64,000 nucleotides of DNA. Origin: Ruegeria sp. YS9 (GTDB lineage: Bacteria > Pseudomonadota > Alphaproteobacteria > Rhodobacterales > Rhodobacteraceae). The stretch is from assembly GCF_024628725.1 (NCBI RefSeq), contig NZ_CP102409.1:2637001-2701000 (forward strand), read 5' to 3'. This document shows positions 1-7,932 of this stretch, one piece after another; the stretch's first letter is position 1, and each line of letters opens with the position of its first letter. The translations under genes were made by a program, and so were the position numbers. Below the pieces are notes generated by a model, which was not told the DNA's origin, did not search any database, and worked only from the letters and a program-made list of their open reading frames with translations.

Positions 1-1
1 T

Positions 2-913
2 TACGCGGCACTGGGTGACGCGGACAAGGCGTATGACGCCTATGCGATGGGGGCCGACTACCAGACCTCATTCTACGGTCTGTTGGCCGCAGAACGGATC
101 GGACGACCGTTTGATGAGGAACTGGCCAATCCGCGTCGCGCGCCGCATTGGCGGCAGGCGGAGTTTGCCGATTCCAGCGTTTTGGAGGCCGGGTTGCTGT
201 TGTTGAAAGCCGGAGAAGCAAACCTGTCCGAACGGTTCCTGACCCATCTGGTGGAAGGCCTTGATCCAGTGCAGGCCAGTCAGCTGGGCGATCTGGTGAT
301 TGAACTGAAACAGCCGCATCTGGCCGTGATGATCGCCAAACGGGCCGCGACCAACGGTACTGTCCTTCCTGCGGCCTATTACCCGGTCCACCCGGTGGCC
401 GATATGCGATTGCCGATGGCCAAGGAAATGACACTGGCGATCGCGCGCCGCGAAAGCGAGTTCGACCCGGTTGTCGTCAGCGGTGCGGGCGCGCGCGGGC
501 TGATGCAGGTAATGCCCGCCACGGCCAAGCTGGTCGCGGGCGAGCTGGGCATTCTCGGCGGCCATCAAACCGGGCGATTGACCACGGACTGGCAATACAA
601 TGCAAAGCTTGGGGCCAACTACCTTTCCGGTTTGGCAGCCGATTTCAACGGCAACGTTGTGATGATGGCGGCGGGGTATAATGCAGGGCCAAGGCGTCCG
701 ATCTCGTGGATGGAACGCTATGGTGACCCACGCACAGGCGAGGTTGATATCGTCGACTGGATCGAGACGATCCCGTTCAGCGAAACGCGAAACTACGTGA
801 TGCGCGTGACCGAAAGCCTGCCGGTCTACCGTGCGCGCCTGGGGCAACCCGCCCTTCCGATTCCTTTTTCGCAGGAACTGATCGGATCATCTCTGGCGGC
901 GTTCGCGCCATAA
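2..913 (+). CDS. Soluble lytic murein transglycosylase, C-terminal part (5' end outside window)
   Basis: This is the C-terminal ~303 residues of an Slt70-type lytic transglycosylase, which cleaves the MurNAc-GlcNAc bond of peptidoglycan in the periplasm and leaves a 1,6-anhydro end. The frame is open to the window edge, so the superhelical N-terminal domain lies upstream. The SLT domain shows the catalytic glutamate in RRESEF (codon at 452-454), then GLMQVMPATA, AAGYNAGP and the family-typical tail IPFSETRNYVMRV. An ATG at 47 exists, but the coding frame continues through it with normal residues, so I treat it as internal. The 3' end overlaps the convergent DMT transporter by about 27 nt. Confidence 0.9.
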   Translation, partial: YAALGDADKAYDAYAMGADYQTSFYGLLAAERIGRPFDEELANPRRAPHWRQAEFADSSVLEAGLLLLKAGEANLSERFLTHLVEGLDPVQASQLGDLVIELKQPHLAVMIAKRAATNGTVLPAAYYPVHPVADMRLPMAKEMTLAIARRESEFDPVVVSGAGARGLMQVMPATAKLVAGELGILGGHQTGRLTTDWQYNAKLGANYLSGLAADFNGNVVMMAAGYNAGPRRPISWMERYGDPRTGEVDIVDWIETIPFSETRNYVMRVTESLPVYRARLGQPALPIPFSQELIGSSLAAFAP

Positions 914-1756
914 GGTGAACAAACCTGCGGCTACGACGATGGTTGCGCCCGCCACGACTTCGGGGCGCAACGTTTCGCCAAAGATCGAAATACCCAGGAT
1001 CGCGCTCCAAACCAGGTGGAAATACGCAAAGGGTTGAACCGCACTGGCTTCGGCCATCTCATAGCACTTGATCAGCAGCCAGTGCCCGAACGCCCCACTG
1101 ACGCAAAGCAGCGCCATCCAGAGCCAGTCGCTGTGCGCCATCGGCTCCCAGAACCACATGCCAAACACGGTCATCGCCACGGCCCCGGCGACACCGGTCC
1201 AGAAAAAGCTGGTCGCCGCGCTGTCCTGACGGGCGACATATCGCGTCAAAAGACCATAGATCGCAAACAGCAATGCGGAAATCAAAGGTATGACAGCCCA
1301 CGGGTTAAAGACCCCGCCACCCGGTTGCAAAATGATCAGAACTCCGATGCATCCTACGCCGATCGCGACCCACCGCCGCCATCCGACCTTTTCACCCAGC
1401 ACCGGCCCGCTCAGCGCGGCGACAAGCAAAGGATAGCAGATGAAAACCGCCATACTGTCGATCAGGCCAAGGACCGTAAAGCCGAACACCGCGATGCAGA
1501 TCTCGGCCGCCAGCAGCACCCCCCGCACGATCTGCACACCCAACTGACTTGTCTTTGTGGCCGCCTTCAGCCCACCGGGGGCCCGCGCAGCCAGAGCGAT
1601 GACGAAAGCTGCAAAGAACCAATAGCGGATCATGACCACCATGTAGGTGTTGTAGGTTCCGGCCAGATGGCGCGAGATACCGTCCTGCAAAGCAAAGACA
1701 ATCGTCGCGCCCACCATCAATGCGATGCCCGCGCCCACATTGTTCTTCTGGGTCAT
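887..1756 (-). CDS. DMT superfamily (EamA) transporter
   Basis: A 289-residue membrane protein with about ten hydrophobic segments and two EamA repeats, the usual size for drug/metabolite exporters. Family hallmarks are the N-terminal VFALQDGISRHL helix, the GEKVGWRRWVAIGVG junction at the end of the first repeat, and SAILGISIFGET near the end of the second. The substrate cannot be read from sequence. Its start codon overlaps the stop of the upstream mnmD by 4 nt (ATGA), so the two are probably co-transcribed and translationally coupled. No functional link between exporter and tRNA modification is implied by the family. Confidence 0.85.
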   Translation of the reverse strand: MTQKNNVGAGIALMVGATIVFALQDGISRHLAGTYNTYMVVMIRYWFFAAFVIALAARAPGGLKAATKTSQLGVQIVRGVLLAAEICIAVFGFTVLGLIDSMAVFICYPLLVAALSGPVLGEKVGWRRWVAIGVGCIGVLIILQPGGGVFNPWAVIPLISALLFAIYGLLTRYVARQDSAATSFFWTGVAGAVAMTVFGMWFWEPMAHSDWLWMALLCVSGAFGHWLLIKCYEMAEASAVQPFAYFHLVWSAILGISIFGETLRPEVVAGATIVVAAGLFTLWRERRQR

Positions 1757-2418
1757 GCTTTGCGTGCCCGTGTCATGTGCCGCTTGCGGCCAAAGCCGGG
1801 CGTGCGGGTCACGTTGAAACCGGCACTTTCAAGCCCCCGGCGCACAAAGCCCGCGGCCGTATACGTGGCCGCCGTCCCCCCCGTGACAGTGTGGTTTGCC
1901 ACGTCCTGCATCAGACCAGCACCCCACAATTCAGGGTTCTTGGCCGGTGAAAACCCGTCGAGAAACCAGGCATCTGCCATTGCGTCCCAGTTCGGCAATG
2001 TCTTGCGCGCATCGCCGATCACCACCTCGAACTGAAGCGACTCCAATGTACATGTGCGTCCTGTCCAATGCGCCAGAAAACGGCTGCTCCACGGATGCAA
2101 TTCAGGAAAGGACCCGAGCGCGCGTTGCATGTCTTCCGGCGCCATGGGAAAGGCTTCGAAACTGGTAAAGCGCAATGGCCCTTTCTGGCCGGATGCCTCC
2201 CATTCTGACCAGGCCGTCAGCAGGTTCAGGCCAGTGCCGAAACCCAACTCGGCAATGTGAAACCCCGGCGCAAACCGCGCAGGCAAATCATTTCCCGCCA
2301 GAAACACATGGCGCGTCTCTTCCAGCCCGTTCTGCAACGAGTAATATGGGTCGTCGAAGCGGTCCGAGACCGGGATCTGATCTTCGGTCCACGTCAATTT
2401 GGCGCGCTGGTCTGCCAT
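1753..2418 (-). CDS. mnmD: tRNA (5-methylaminomethyl-2-thiouridine)(34)-methyltransferase MnmD
   Basis: A 221-residue Rossmann SAM-dependent methyltransferase equivalent to the N-terminal domain of E. coli MnmC. It makes the last methylation of mnm5s2U at tRNA wobble position 34. Diagnostic stretches are the start LTWTEDQIPVSDRFDDPYYS, the SAM loop IAELGFGTGLNLL, and the MnmC1 signature DAWFLDGFSPAKNPELW followed by TYTAAGFVRRGLESAGF. It stands alone without the FAD domain; that domain appears to be the divergent gene at 2474. The downstream EamA transporter overlaps it by 4 nt. Confidence 0.9.
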   Translation of the reverse strand: MADQRAKLTWTEDQIPVSDRFDDPYYSLQNGLEETRHVFLAGNDLPARFAPGFHIAELGFGTGLNLLTAWSEWEASGQKGPLRFTSFEAFPMAPEDMQRALGSFPELHPWSSRFLAHWTGRTCTLESLQFEVVIGDARKTLPNWDAMADAWFLDGFSPAKNPELWGAGLMQDVANHTVTGGTAATYTAAGFVRRGLESAGFNVTRTPGFGRKRHMTRARKA

Positions 2419-2473
2419 CGGGGAATCCTGTAGCTAAGCGGCGCGACACTGAACAAGGAAAAGGGAATTGGCA

Positions 2474-3508
2474 ATGGTCGATGTGACGGTTCGCGGCGCG
2501 GGAATTTTCGGCCTGTCCATCGCCTGGATTTGTGCGCGACGCGGCGCAAACGTGCAGGTTGTCGATCCGTTCGGACCGGGCGCGGGGTCCAGCGGAGGTC
2601 TGGTCGGCGCGTTGGCCCCGCATGTGCCGGAAAACTGGAACGCCAAGAAAGCTTTTCAGTTCGACAGCCTGATCATGGCTGAACCGTTCTGGCGGCAGGT
2701 CGAAGACACCGGCGGGGTTTCCCCCGGCTACGGCCGGCTGGGTCGTCTTCAACCGATCCCGGACGCGCGTGGTCTGGAATTGGCCCGCCAACGCGCAGGC
2801 GCCGCAGATGAGCTTTGGCAAGGCCGCGCGGAATGGCGTGTCATGACCACAGCCCAAGCGGGTTCATGGTGCCCGCCCAGCCACACTGGCTTTGTCATCC
2901 GGGATACGTTGACGGCACGGATGCACCCCCGGCGGGCCTGTGCCGCGCTGGTCGCAGCCCTGGAGGTCATGGGCGTCCACATTGTCAGTGAAGCCGAGGA
3001 CAAGGGGCACGTCATCCACGCCACGGGCCTTGCAGGATTGCAGGAACTGAACGACGCCTACGGCAAGACCGTCGGAAATGGTGTCAAAGGGCAGGCAGCC
3101 CTGTTGCGCTTCGACGCCGGAGAAGTGCCGCAACTGTTCGCCGACGCGATTCACATTGTCCCACATGCAGACGGAACACTTGCGGTCGGATCGACCTCGG
3201 AACGGGACTACGATGACCCGACCAGCACGGACGAAGCTCTGAACGACGTGATAGACCGCGCCACGCGCGTCCTGCCCCTGTTGCACGGGGCCGAGGTGAT
3301 CGAACGCTGGGCCGGTGTGCGCCCTCGCAGCAAAAGCCGTGCGCCGATGTTGGGCGCGCATCCCCTGCATCAGGGGCAGTTCATCGCCAATGGCGGGTTC
3401 AAAATCGGGTTCGGCATGGCCCCCAAAATCGCCGAGGTCATGGCCGATCTTATGCTGGAAGATCGGGATAGGATCCCTGATGAGTTCCGGCCCGAAGCCT
3501 CATTGTGA
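2474..3508 (+). CDS. FAD-dependent oxidoreductase, likely MnmC2-like
   Basis: A 344-residue DAO-fold flavoprotein with an N-terminal dinucleotide loop (VRGAGIFGLSIAW), then AGSSGGLVGALAPHVPE, which resembles the MnmC2 substrate-side loop. Near the end it has GVRPRSKSRAPMLG and ANGGFKIGFGMAPKIAE. In E. coli MnmC the FAD domain removes the carboxymethyl group of cmnm5s2U34 before methylation. Lying 55 bp from and divergent to mnmD supports the same role as a separate polypeptide; glycine/D-amino-acid oxidase is the alternative. I chose ATG at 2474 over the TTG at 2468; AGGAAAAGGG precedes it. Confidence 0.75.
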   Translation: MVDVTVRGAGIFGLSIAWICARRGANVQVVDPFGPGAGSSGGLVGALAPHVPENWNAKKAFQFDSLIMAEPFWRQVEDTGGVSPGYGRLGRLQPIPDARGLELARQRAGAADELWQGRAEWRVMTTAQAGSWCPPSHTGFVIRDTLTARMHPRRACAALVAALEVMGVHIVSEAEDKGHVIHATGLAGLQELNDAYGKTVGNGVKGQAALLRFDAGEVPQLFADAIHIVPHADGTLAVGSTSERDYDDPTSTDEALNDVIDRATRVLPLLHGAEVIERWAGVRPRSKSRAPMLGAHPLHQGQFIANGGFKIGFGMAPKIAEVMADLMLEDRDRIPDEFRPEASL

Positions 3509-4291
3509 CTGTACGACAGCCTGCATGCATCGCCGCCCGTCAGGGCCGCGCACCCACATGTTTTCACCTCTCCGGCACAACTGGGCAGTTTCGAAATGCA
3601 TCAACGGTGAAGTCGCACGGAACGAAAACGAGGCGAGCGGACCGCTCAGATCCACCGCGAACAACATCAGAAGCTGCGCCAGAAGCGGCCCGTGCACGAC
3701 CAGCCCGCCATATCCTTCCACATCGCGCGCATAGTCCAGATCATAGTGAATACGGTGGCCATTGAAGGTCAGGGCCGAGTATCGAAACAACAAGGTTGAA
3801 TCGAACCCGACTTCGCGGGAATCGGTCTCATCGGTGTGCGCTCTGGGCGGTTGGGGCGTTTCAGCATCCGGCGCAGGATCTTCGCGATAGACGAGATCCT
3901 GCCACTCTGTCACGCGCAACTGACCGTTCTGCCAGATCTCGTGCCGCAAAGTGACAAAGCCCAACGGGCCGGACCGCCCCACCTTGGCGCTTTGGCTTTC
4001 AAGAACCGATTTCTTTTCGGCGGTGATCCCTGCGATCAGAGGAGCGTGAAAGGTCAACCGCCCCCCGGCCCACATTCTGCGCGGCAACCCCATATCCGGG
4101 ATCAGGCCCCCAACCTTGGGATGCCCATCCCGGCCCAATGCGGCAGCCGGTTGCGGGGTCCAGAAATAGAGCTGATGGAAGAAGGGCGGCAATTCCGAAC
4201 CACTGGCGATCGTCGGCACAGCGCCCAGCGCCACCTGAAATGCGGCCGCGCGGGCCGGATCCAGAAGATCGGTCTGTCGCTCTTGCGTCAT
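3500..4291 (-). CDS. MaoC/HTD2-type acyl-CoA (de)hydratase
   Basis: A 263-residue protein of the FAS1-like / hydroxyacyl-thioester dehydratase type 2 family, which includes mesaconyl-C4-CoA hydratase. These are double-hotdog enzymes that hydrate or dehydrate CoA thioesters. The N-terminal half has LPRRMWAGGRLTFHAPL. The C-terminal hotdog carries FRYSALTFNGHRIHYDLDYA, the dehydratase motif with Asn-His-His, and GLVVHGPLLAQLL. Nothing adjacent points to one CoA pathway, so substrate is open. It overlaps the 3' end of the convergent oxidoreductase by 9 nt and is followed upstream, 15 nt away, by the flavin reductase gene on the same strand. Confidence 0.82.
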   Translation of the reverse strand: MTQERQTDLLDPARAAAFQVALGAVPTIASGSELPPFFHQLYFWTPQPAAALGRDGHPKVGGLIPDMGLPRRMWAGGRLTFHAPLIAGITAEKKSVLESQSAKVGRSGPLGFVTLRHEIWQNGQLRVTEWQDLVYREDPAPDAETPQPPRAHTDETDSREVGFDSTLLFRYSALTFNGHRIHYDLDYARDVEGYGGLVVHGPLLAQLLMLFAVDLSGPLASFSFRATSPLMHFETAQLCRRGENMWVRGPDGRRCMQAVVQSQ

Positions 4292-4306
4292 TTGCCTGAC
4301 CCGCGT

Positions 4307-4849
4307 TCAGAACCCGGCCTGGGCCCTAAGTTTCTGCATCAAATCGTGCAATGACTTTTCATAGCGATCGGAACGCAGCCTTCCCTGATCGTCGAATTCG
4401 TTCGAACTGTTCGCCAGATGGATTTCGGGCCCTTGCAGGATGCGCGGCTGAAAGGGAACCATACAGGCCCGCAGGATCATCTGCGCCCGCTCCCCGCCCG
4501 CACGACCAGCGGCCGCCGACATTACCGCAACCGGTTTGTCGGCCCATGGATTGCCTTGCGTTCGGCTGACCCAATCCAGCGCGTTCTTCAGAACACCCGA
4601 TGGGCCCTTGTTGTACTCAGGTGTCGAGATGATCACCGCATCGGCATGTGCGATCTGATTGGCCAACGTCTGAACCACTTCGGGAATCCCTTCGCCGTCT
4701 TCCAGATCACCATCGTAGAGGGGCAGGTTCAAATCCGCTTCGACAAAGCTCGCCGGATCGAACAACCGAGCCGCCTCGCGCAGAAGCTTACGGTTGGTCG
4801 CGTTCTGGCGCAGGGACCCGGACAGGCCAAGAAGGGTCGGTTGTGACAT
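4307..4849 (-). CDS. NADPH-dependent FMN reductase family protein
   Basis: A 180-residue flavodoxin-fold reductase that passes electrons from NAD(P)H to FMN or to quinone/azo substrates. The phosphate-binding loop LGLSGSLRQNATNRKLL is at the N-terminus and the FMN-isoalloxazine loop STPEYNKGPSGVLKNALDW in the middle. The start is set at the ATG preceded by GGAGCT about 9 nt upstream; a longer in-frame reading to 4906 adds 19 non-conserved residues. It lies 15 nt upstream of the MaoC-like gene and is probably co-transcribed with it. Confidence 0.88.
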   Translation of the reverse strand: MSQPTLLGLSGSLRQNATNRKLLREAARLFDPASFVEADLNLPLYDGDLEDGEGIPEVVQTLANQIAHADAVIISTPEYNKGPSGVLKNALDWVSRTQGNPWADKPVAVMSAAAGRAGGERAQMILRACMVPFQPRILQGPEIHLANSSNEFDDQGRLRSDRYEKSLHDLMQKLRAQAGF

Positions 4850-4981
4850 CGGGAAAGCTCCGTTTCTGTGTTTGTCGCAAGTTAGACCGAGTTCACCCTG
4901 ATCCAAACCCCATTTGACGCACAGTCATTGCGCGAAGGGGGCCGCCCAAAGGGTGGCCCCGCTGTTCACAATACGCAGGGG

Positions 4982-5653
4982 TTACGCGTTTCCGCTGGGC
5001 ACCACGACAATCTCGACACGCCGGTTTTGCGATTTTCCTTCGGGCGTCAGGTTGGACGCGACAGGGTTGTTTTCACCTTGCCCGATCGTGCGAATGCGGT
5101 TGTAGCTGACACCATTGGCCTGAAGGATATCGGCCACTGCGTTCGCGCGGCGTTCTGACAGGCCTTGGTTATAGGTTGCGTCTCCGTCGCTGTCGGTGTG
5201 ACCGATGATCTGCACGTTCGAATTCGGGTAGTTGACCAGGTTCTGGCCCACTTTCACCAGATCAGACCGCAGCGCCGGGCGTACGGTCGAACTGTCGGTG
5301 TCAAAGGTGATGTCATTCGGGACCGTCACAATCAGGCGATCGCCTGCGTTGACGATCGTAATTCCGTCATTTGCCAGCTGTTGACGCAGCTCCGCAGCCT
5401 GCTTGTCCAGTTGATTGCCGATCACTCCGCCCCCGGCAGCACCGATTGCGGCACCGGCCAGCGCACCCAGACCGGGGTTCGAGTTATTGGCAATCGCCCC
5501 GATACCAGCGCCAACCAGACCACCCAATACGGCGCCTTGTTTGGCGTTCTGGTTCGGGTCGTTTTGTACTGTCAGCGTGCCCGGATCGGTACAAGCCGCC
5601 AACACAAGGGCTGAACACAAGCCCGTGGCCACAAAAAACTTGGAAATCGTCAT
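4982..5653 (-). CDS. OmpA-family outer-membrane lipoprotein (YiaD-like)
   Basis: A 223-residue lipoprotein precursor. The signal peptide ends in the lipobox LVLAAC, with Cys21 as the predicted lipidation site. A glycine-zipper segment follows (GAVLGGLVGAGIGAIA and GALAGAAIGAAGGGVIG), then a C-terminal OmpA domain with the peptidoglycan-binding signature IIGHTDSDGD...NQGLSERRANAVADIL and SQNRRVEI. It probably tethers the outer membrane to the cell wall. The start follows GAAGGTGAT, a good ribosome-binding site; a longer in-frame reading to 5743 would bury the signal peptide. It appears monocistronic. Confidence 0.9.
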   Translation of the reverse strand: MTISKFFVATGLCSALVLAACTDPGTLTVQNDPNQNAKQGAVLGGLVGAGIGAIANNSNPGLGALAGAAIGAAGGGVIGNQLDKQAAELRQQLANDGITIVNAGDRLIVTVPNDITFDTDSSTVRPALRSDLVKVGQNLVNYPNSNVQIIGHTDSDGDATYNQGLSERRANAVADILQANGVSYNRIRTIGQGENNPVASNLTPEGKSQNRRVEIVVVPSGNA

Positions 5654-5779
5654 GATATCACCTTCTGCTCCAGCACCCGTTATTCGGGCATGCTTCGTTT
5701 TCCTCAGTATATCACTGTGCAGGCTTGGCGGCTCAAGCAACAATGCGGTGAGATCGGCGAATACCCGCCAAACGCGTAT

Positions 5780-6472
5780 TCAAACCGTTTCAACGAACGC
5801 TTCTGCATTCTGCTGTTCCTGCCAGAGGTCGCGCAACGACCTGCTCTGTCCTGAAAAGCTTTCCTCCGTGCATTCGCTGGACCAGATACGGTCGGTGCGG
5901 AAATGGCGAAACCCGTTGCGCAGTTCGCACCAGCCTGCCAGCATCGTGCATTCGATGTGATAGATCAGCGCCACAGGGCGCACGACCCGGACCGTGCGTT
6001 CGCCTTCACCATCTTCATAGGTGATACGGATTTTCCGTTCTGCCCGAATGGCTTCGCGGTAATGTGCAATCGCAACACAACCCTTTTCCGGATCGTCCGC
6101 CGGGGCACCCCATGGGGCAACCTGCAACCAGTCAGCAGGGCAGTGCAGCGCATCGATCTTCTGACATATCCGGCTGGCGGCCCGCTGAAGATGGCTGTCA
6201 CCGGTGCGCGCCAACATGGACAGTCCAACCCACAAAGCCTCGACTTCCTCTGCGTCGAAATTGAGCGGCGGCAAGTCGTAACCGCGCCGCATAATGTAAC
6301 CAACGCCCGCCTCACCTTCGATGGGCGTCCGTTGCGCCTGCAACTCGGCAATATCCCGATAAACCGTGCGCACGGACACCTCCAACCTTGCGGCCAGTGC
6401 CTCTGCCGTGACCGGAGCGCCCGCAGCCCGCAGGATCTGGATGATTTCAAACAATCGGGTCGAACGGCGCAT
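5780..6472 (-). CDS. YafY-type transcriptional regulator (HTH_11 + WYL)
   Basis: A 230-residue DNA-binding regulator. The N-terminal winged helix reads RLFEIIQILRAAGAPVTAEA and ARLEVSVRTVYRDIAEL, the HTH_11 signature. The middle and C-terminal part is a WYL-type ligand/nucleic-acid sensor domain (RKIRITYEDGEGE...VRPVALIYHIECTMLAGWCE). Members typically repress a divergent neighbour. Here the divergent neighbour is the 63-residue ORF at 6579, and a perfect 10-bp inverted repeat sits between them at 6493-6531. The ligand is unknown. Confidence 0.85.
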   Translation of the reverse strand: MRRSTRLFEIIQILRAAGAPVTAEALAARLEVSVRTVYRDIAELQAQRTPIEGEAGVGYIMRRGYDLPPLNFDAEEVEALWVGLSMLARTGDSHLQRAASRICQKIDALHCPADWLQVAPWGAPADDPEKGCVAIAHYREAIRAERKIRITYEDGEGERTVRVVRPVALIYHIECTMLAGWCELRNGFRHFRTDRIWSSECTEESFSGQSRSLRDLWQEQQNAEAFVETV

Positions 6473-6492
6473 TGCATCCTCCTGTCACCATG

Positions 6493-6531
6493 CTGACACC
6501 CTAGCACACCCCACTGACAAGAGGGTGTCAG
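6493..6531. promoter_or_regulatory. Inverted repeat, candidate operator of the WYL regulator
   Basis: CTGACACCCT (6493-6502) and its exact reverse complement AGGGTGTCAG (6522-6531) are separated by 19 bp, with an extra half-site-like CTGACA at 6514-6519. The pair sits 21 bp upstream of the regulator start and 48 bp upstream of the divergent small gene. This is the expected place for an operator controlling both. Binding is inferred from position and symmetry only. Confidence 0.6.
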
Positions 6532-6578
6532 GAGAGATGGGTCAAATTGGAATGGCATCACGAAAAGGAGCACGAAAA

Positions 6579-6770
6579 ATGCCATATCTCGACACCCATG
6601 TCATGATGACACTCAGGCTGGGGCAATGGTCTCAGGACCACACCCTGCGCGCCTTCGAGATCGAGCGCGAAATCGCCATGGCCCGGCAGTGCAAGCAGCC
6701 CGTTTCAAAGAAACGATCAAGACGTTTTTCGCTGGGAAATCTGAAGATGCTCTGGACCAGCACGGCCTGA
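6579..6770 (+). CDS. Small hypothetical protein divergent from WYL regulator
   Basis: A 63-residue protein that I do not recognise. The reading frame is supported by a strong AAGGAG at 6565-6570, 8 nt before the ATG, and by its position as the only gene divergent from a YafY-type regulator. Composition is basic at the C-terminus (VSKKRSRRFS), with a predicted amphipathic stretch around LRAFEIEREIAMARQ. It has no signal peptide or membrane segment. A longer in-frame reading starting at 6366 crosses the operator and regulator gene and is not credible. It ends 2 nt before the stop of the convergent rluA-like gene. Confidence 0.6.
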   Translation: MPYLDTHVMMTLRLGQWSQDHTLRAFEIEREIAMARQCKQPVSKKRSRRFSLGNLKMLWTSTA

Positions 6771-6772
6771 GA

Positions 6773-7420
6773 TCAGAACTCGGGCCGGGCCCGGAACTTC
6801 ATCGAAACCCCGCCTTCCGGGTGTTTCAGACGCAGTTCCTCTGAATGCAGCATCAATCTGAGGAAGCCCAGCGCATCACCTGTTGCATAGAATGGATCGC
6901 CCAGGATCGGGTGGCCCAGAGCCTGCATATGAACGCGAAGCTGATGAGACCGGCCCGTTTTGGGAAACAGACGCACACGCGTCGTATCGCCTTCGGTCTT
7001 CACGACACGCCAGTCCGTCACGGCAGGTTTGCCCGTCGCATGACAAACCATCTGTCTGGGCCGGTTGGGCCAGTCCACGATCAGAGGCAGATCAACGGTA
7101 CCGGTCTTGGGTTCCAACTGCCCCCAGACACGGGCGATATAAGTTTTGCGGGTCTGACGCTGCTCGAATTGCATGCTCAGGTTGCGCTGCGCGTGCGGCG
7201 TTTGGGCAAAGACCATGACACCGGACGTGTCCCGGTCCAACCGGTGCACCAGCAGGGCTTGTGGAAATGCATCCTGCACCCGGGTCAATAGACAATCGGA
7301 CAGATGCGCCCCCCGCCCCGGAACGGAAAGCAGGCCGGGAGGCTTGTTCACCACGATCAGCTGTGCGTCTTCATGCAACACATCCAGCGGGGTTTGAGGG
7401 GGATCATAGGTTTCGCTCAT
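6773..7420 (-). CDS. RluA-family RNA pseudouridine synthase
   Basis: A 215-residue pseudouridine synthase, the size of E. coli RluA, which modifies 23S rRNA U746 and tRNA U32. The catalytic aspartate lies in LVHRLDRDTSGVMVFA. Other family marks are IVVNKPPGLLSVPG, RKTYIARVWG, LFPKTGRSHQLRVHM and HPILGDPFYA. There is no S4 domain, also as in RluA. The start at 7420 is the ATG just before the conserved region; an upstream in-frame extension to 7672 overlaps the divergent gene at 7520 and is unlikely. RluA specificity is an inference from length and motif. Confidence 0.85.
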   Translation of the reverse strand: MSETYDPPQTPLDVLHEDAQLIVVNKPPGLLSVPGRGAHLSDCLLTRVQDAFPQALLVHRLDRDTSGVMVFAQTPHAQRNLSMQFEQRQTRKTYIARVWGQLEPKTGTVDLPLIVDWPNRPRQMVCHATGKPAVTDWRVVKTEGDTTRVRLFPKTGRSHQLRVHMQALGHPILGDPFYATGDALGFLRLMLHSEELRLKHPEGGVSMKFRARPEF

Positions 7421-7519
7421 GCAGGGGTGCCTATCCCAGCTCGTGACCTCCCGCAACGTCGTCCTTGCATGCCCGCCCATGTTCGGTGACCTTCTCCCCA
7501 AAAAAGCGGAGGAGATGCC

Positions 7520-7930
7520 ATGCACCCGACAATAGAACGCATGCAAGAGGTTGTCGCGAAGGGCGATGAGGCCTTGATCCACGAACTCTTGGCCGAAGAT
7601 GTGCAGTTCCTGCCACCAACCTACTACAGCACCTGGACAGGGCGCGCTCCGGTCGCGGCCGTTCTGGGGCATGTCGGGCAGGTGTTTTCAGATTTTCGGT
7701 ATCGGCGCATCATGGGCGGCGGGAAAGACTGGGCATTGGAATTTCAATGCAAAGTCGGTGATCTGGATGGTATCGGTGTCGATCTGATTACGTTGAATGA
7801 CGACGGGTTGATTCAGGTTTTCGAGGTCGTCATGCGCCCCTATAAAACGGTAGGTGCCTTGCGCGATGCCATGATGGCGCGGGTTATGACCGACGCCCGT
7901 TTTCTGGAATTCAAAAACGCGCTGAGCTGA
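7520..7930 (+). CDS. NTF2-like / SnoaL-like domain protein
   Basis: A 136-residue single-domain protein with the cone-shaped NTF2-like fold, inferred from the N-terminal helix and the pattern GDEALIHELLAEDVQFLPP, a W-G-R-A-P-V turn, then antiparallel strands ending in DLITLNDDGLIQVFEVVMRP. Such proteins bind small hydrophobic ligands or act as isomerases; no catalytic residues can be assigned. GGAGGAG stands just before the ATG. The stop codon is 2 nt before the next ATG, so it is very likely coupled to the SGNH hydrolase downstream. Confidence 0.75.
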   Translation: MHPTIERMQEVVAKGDEALIHELLAEDVQFLPPTYYSTWTGRAPVAAVLGHVGQVFSDFRYRRIMGGGKDWALEFQCKVGDLDGIGVDLITLNDDGLIQVFEVVMRPYKTVGALRDAMMARVMTDARFLEFKNALS

Positions 7931-7932
7931 CA

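Noticed and set aside
5654..5743. N-terminal extension of the OmpA-like lipoprotein
   Set aside because: It would place about 30 hydrophilic residues before a good signal peptide; the internal ATG has a proper ribosome site.
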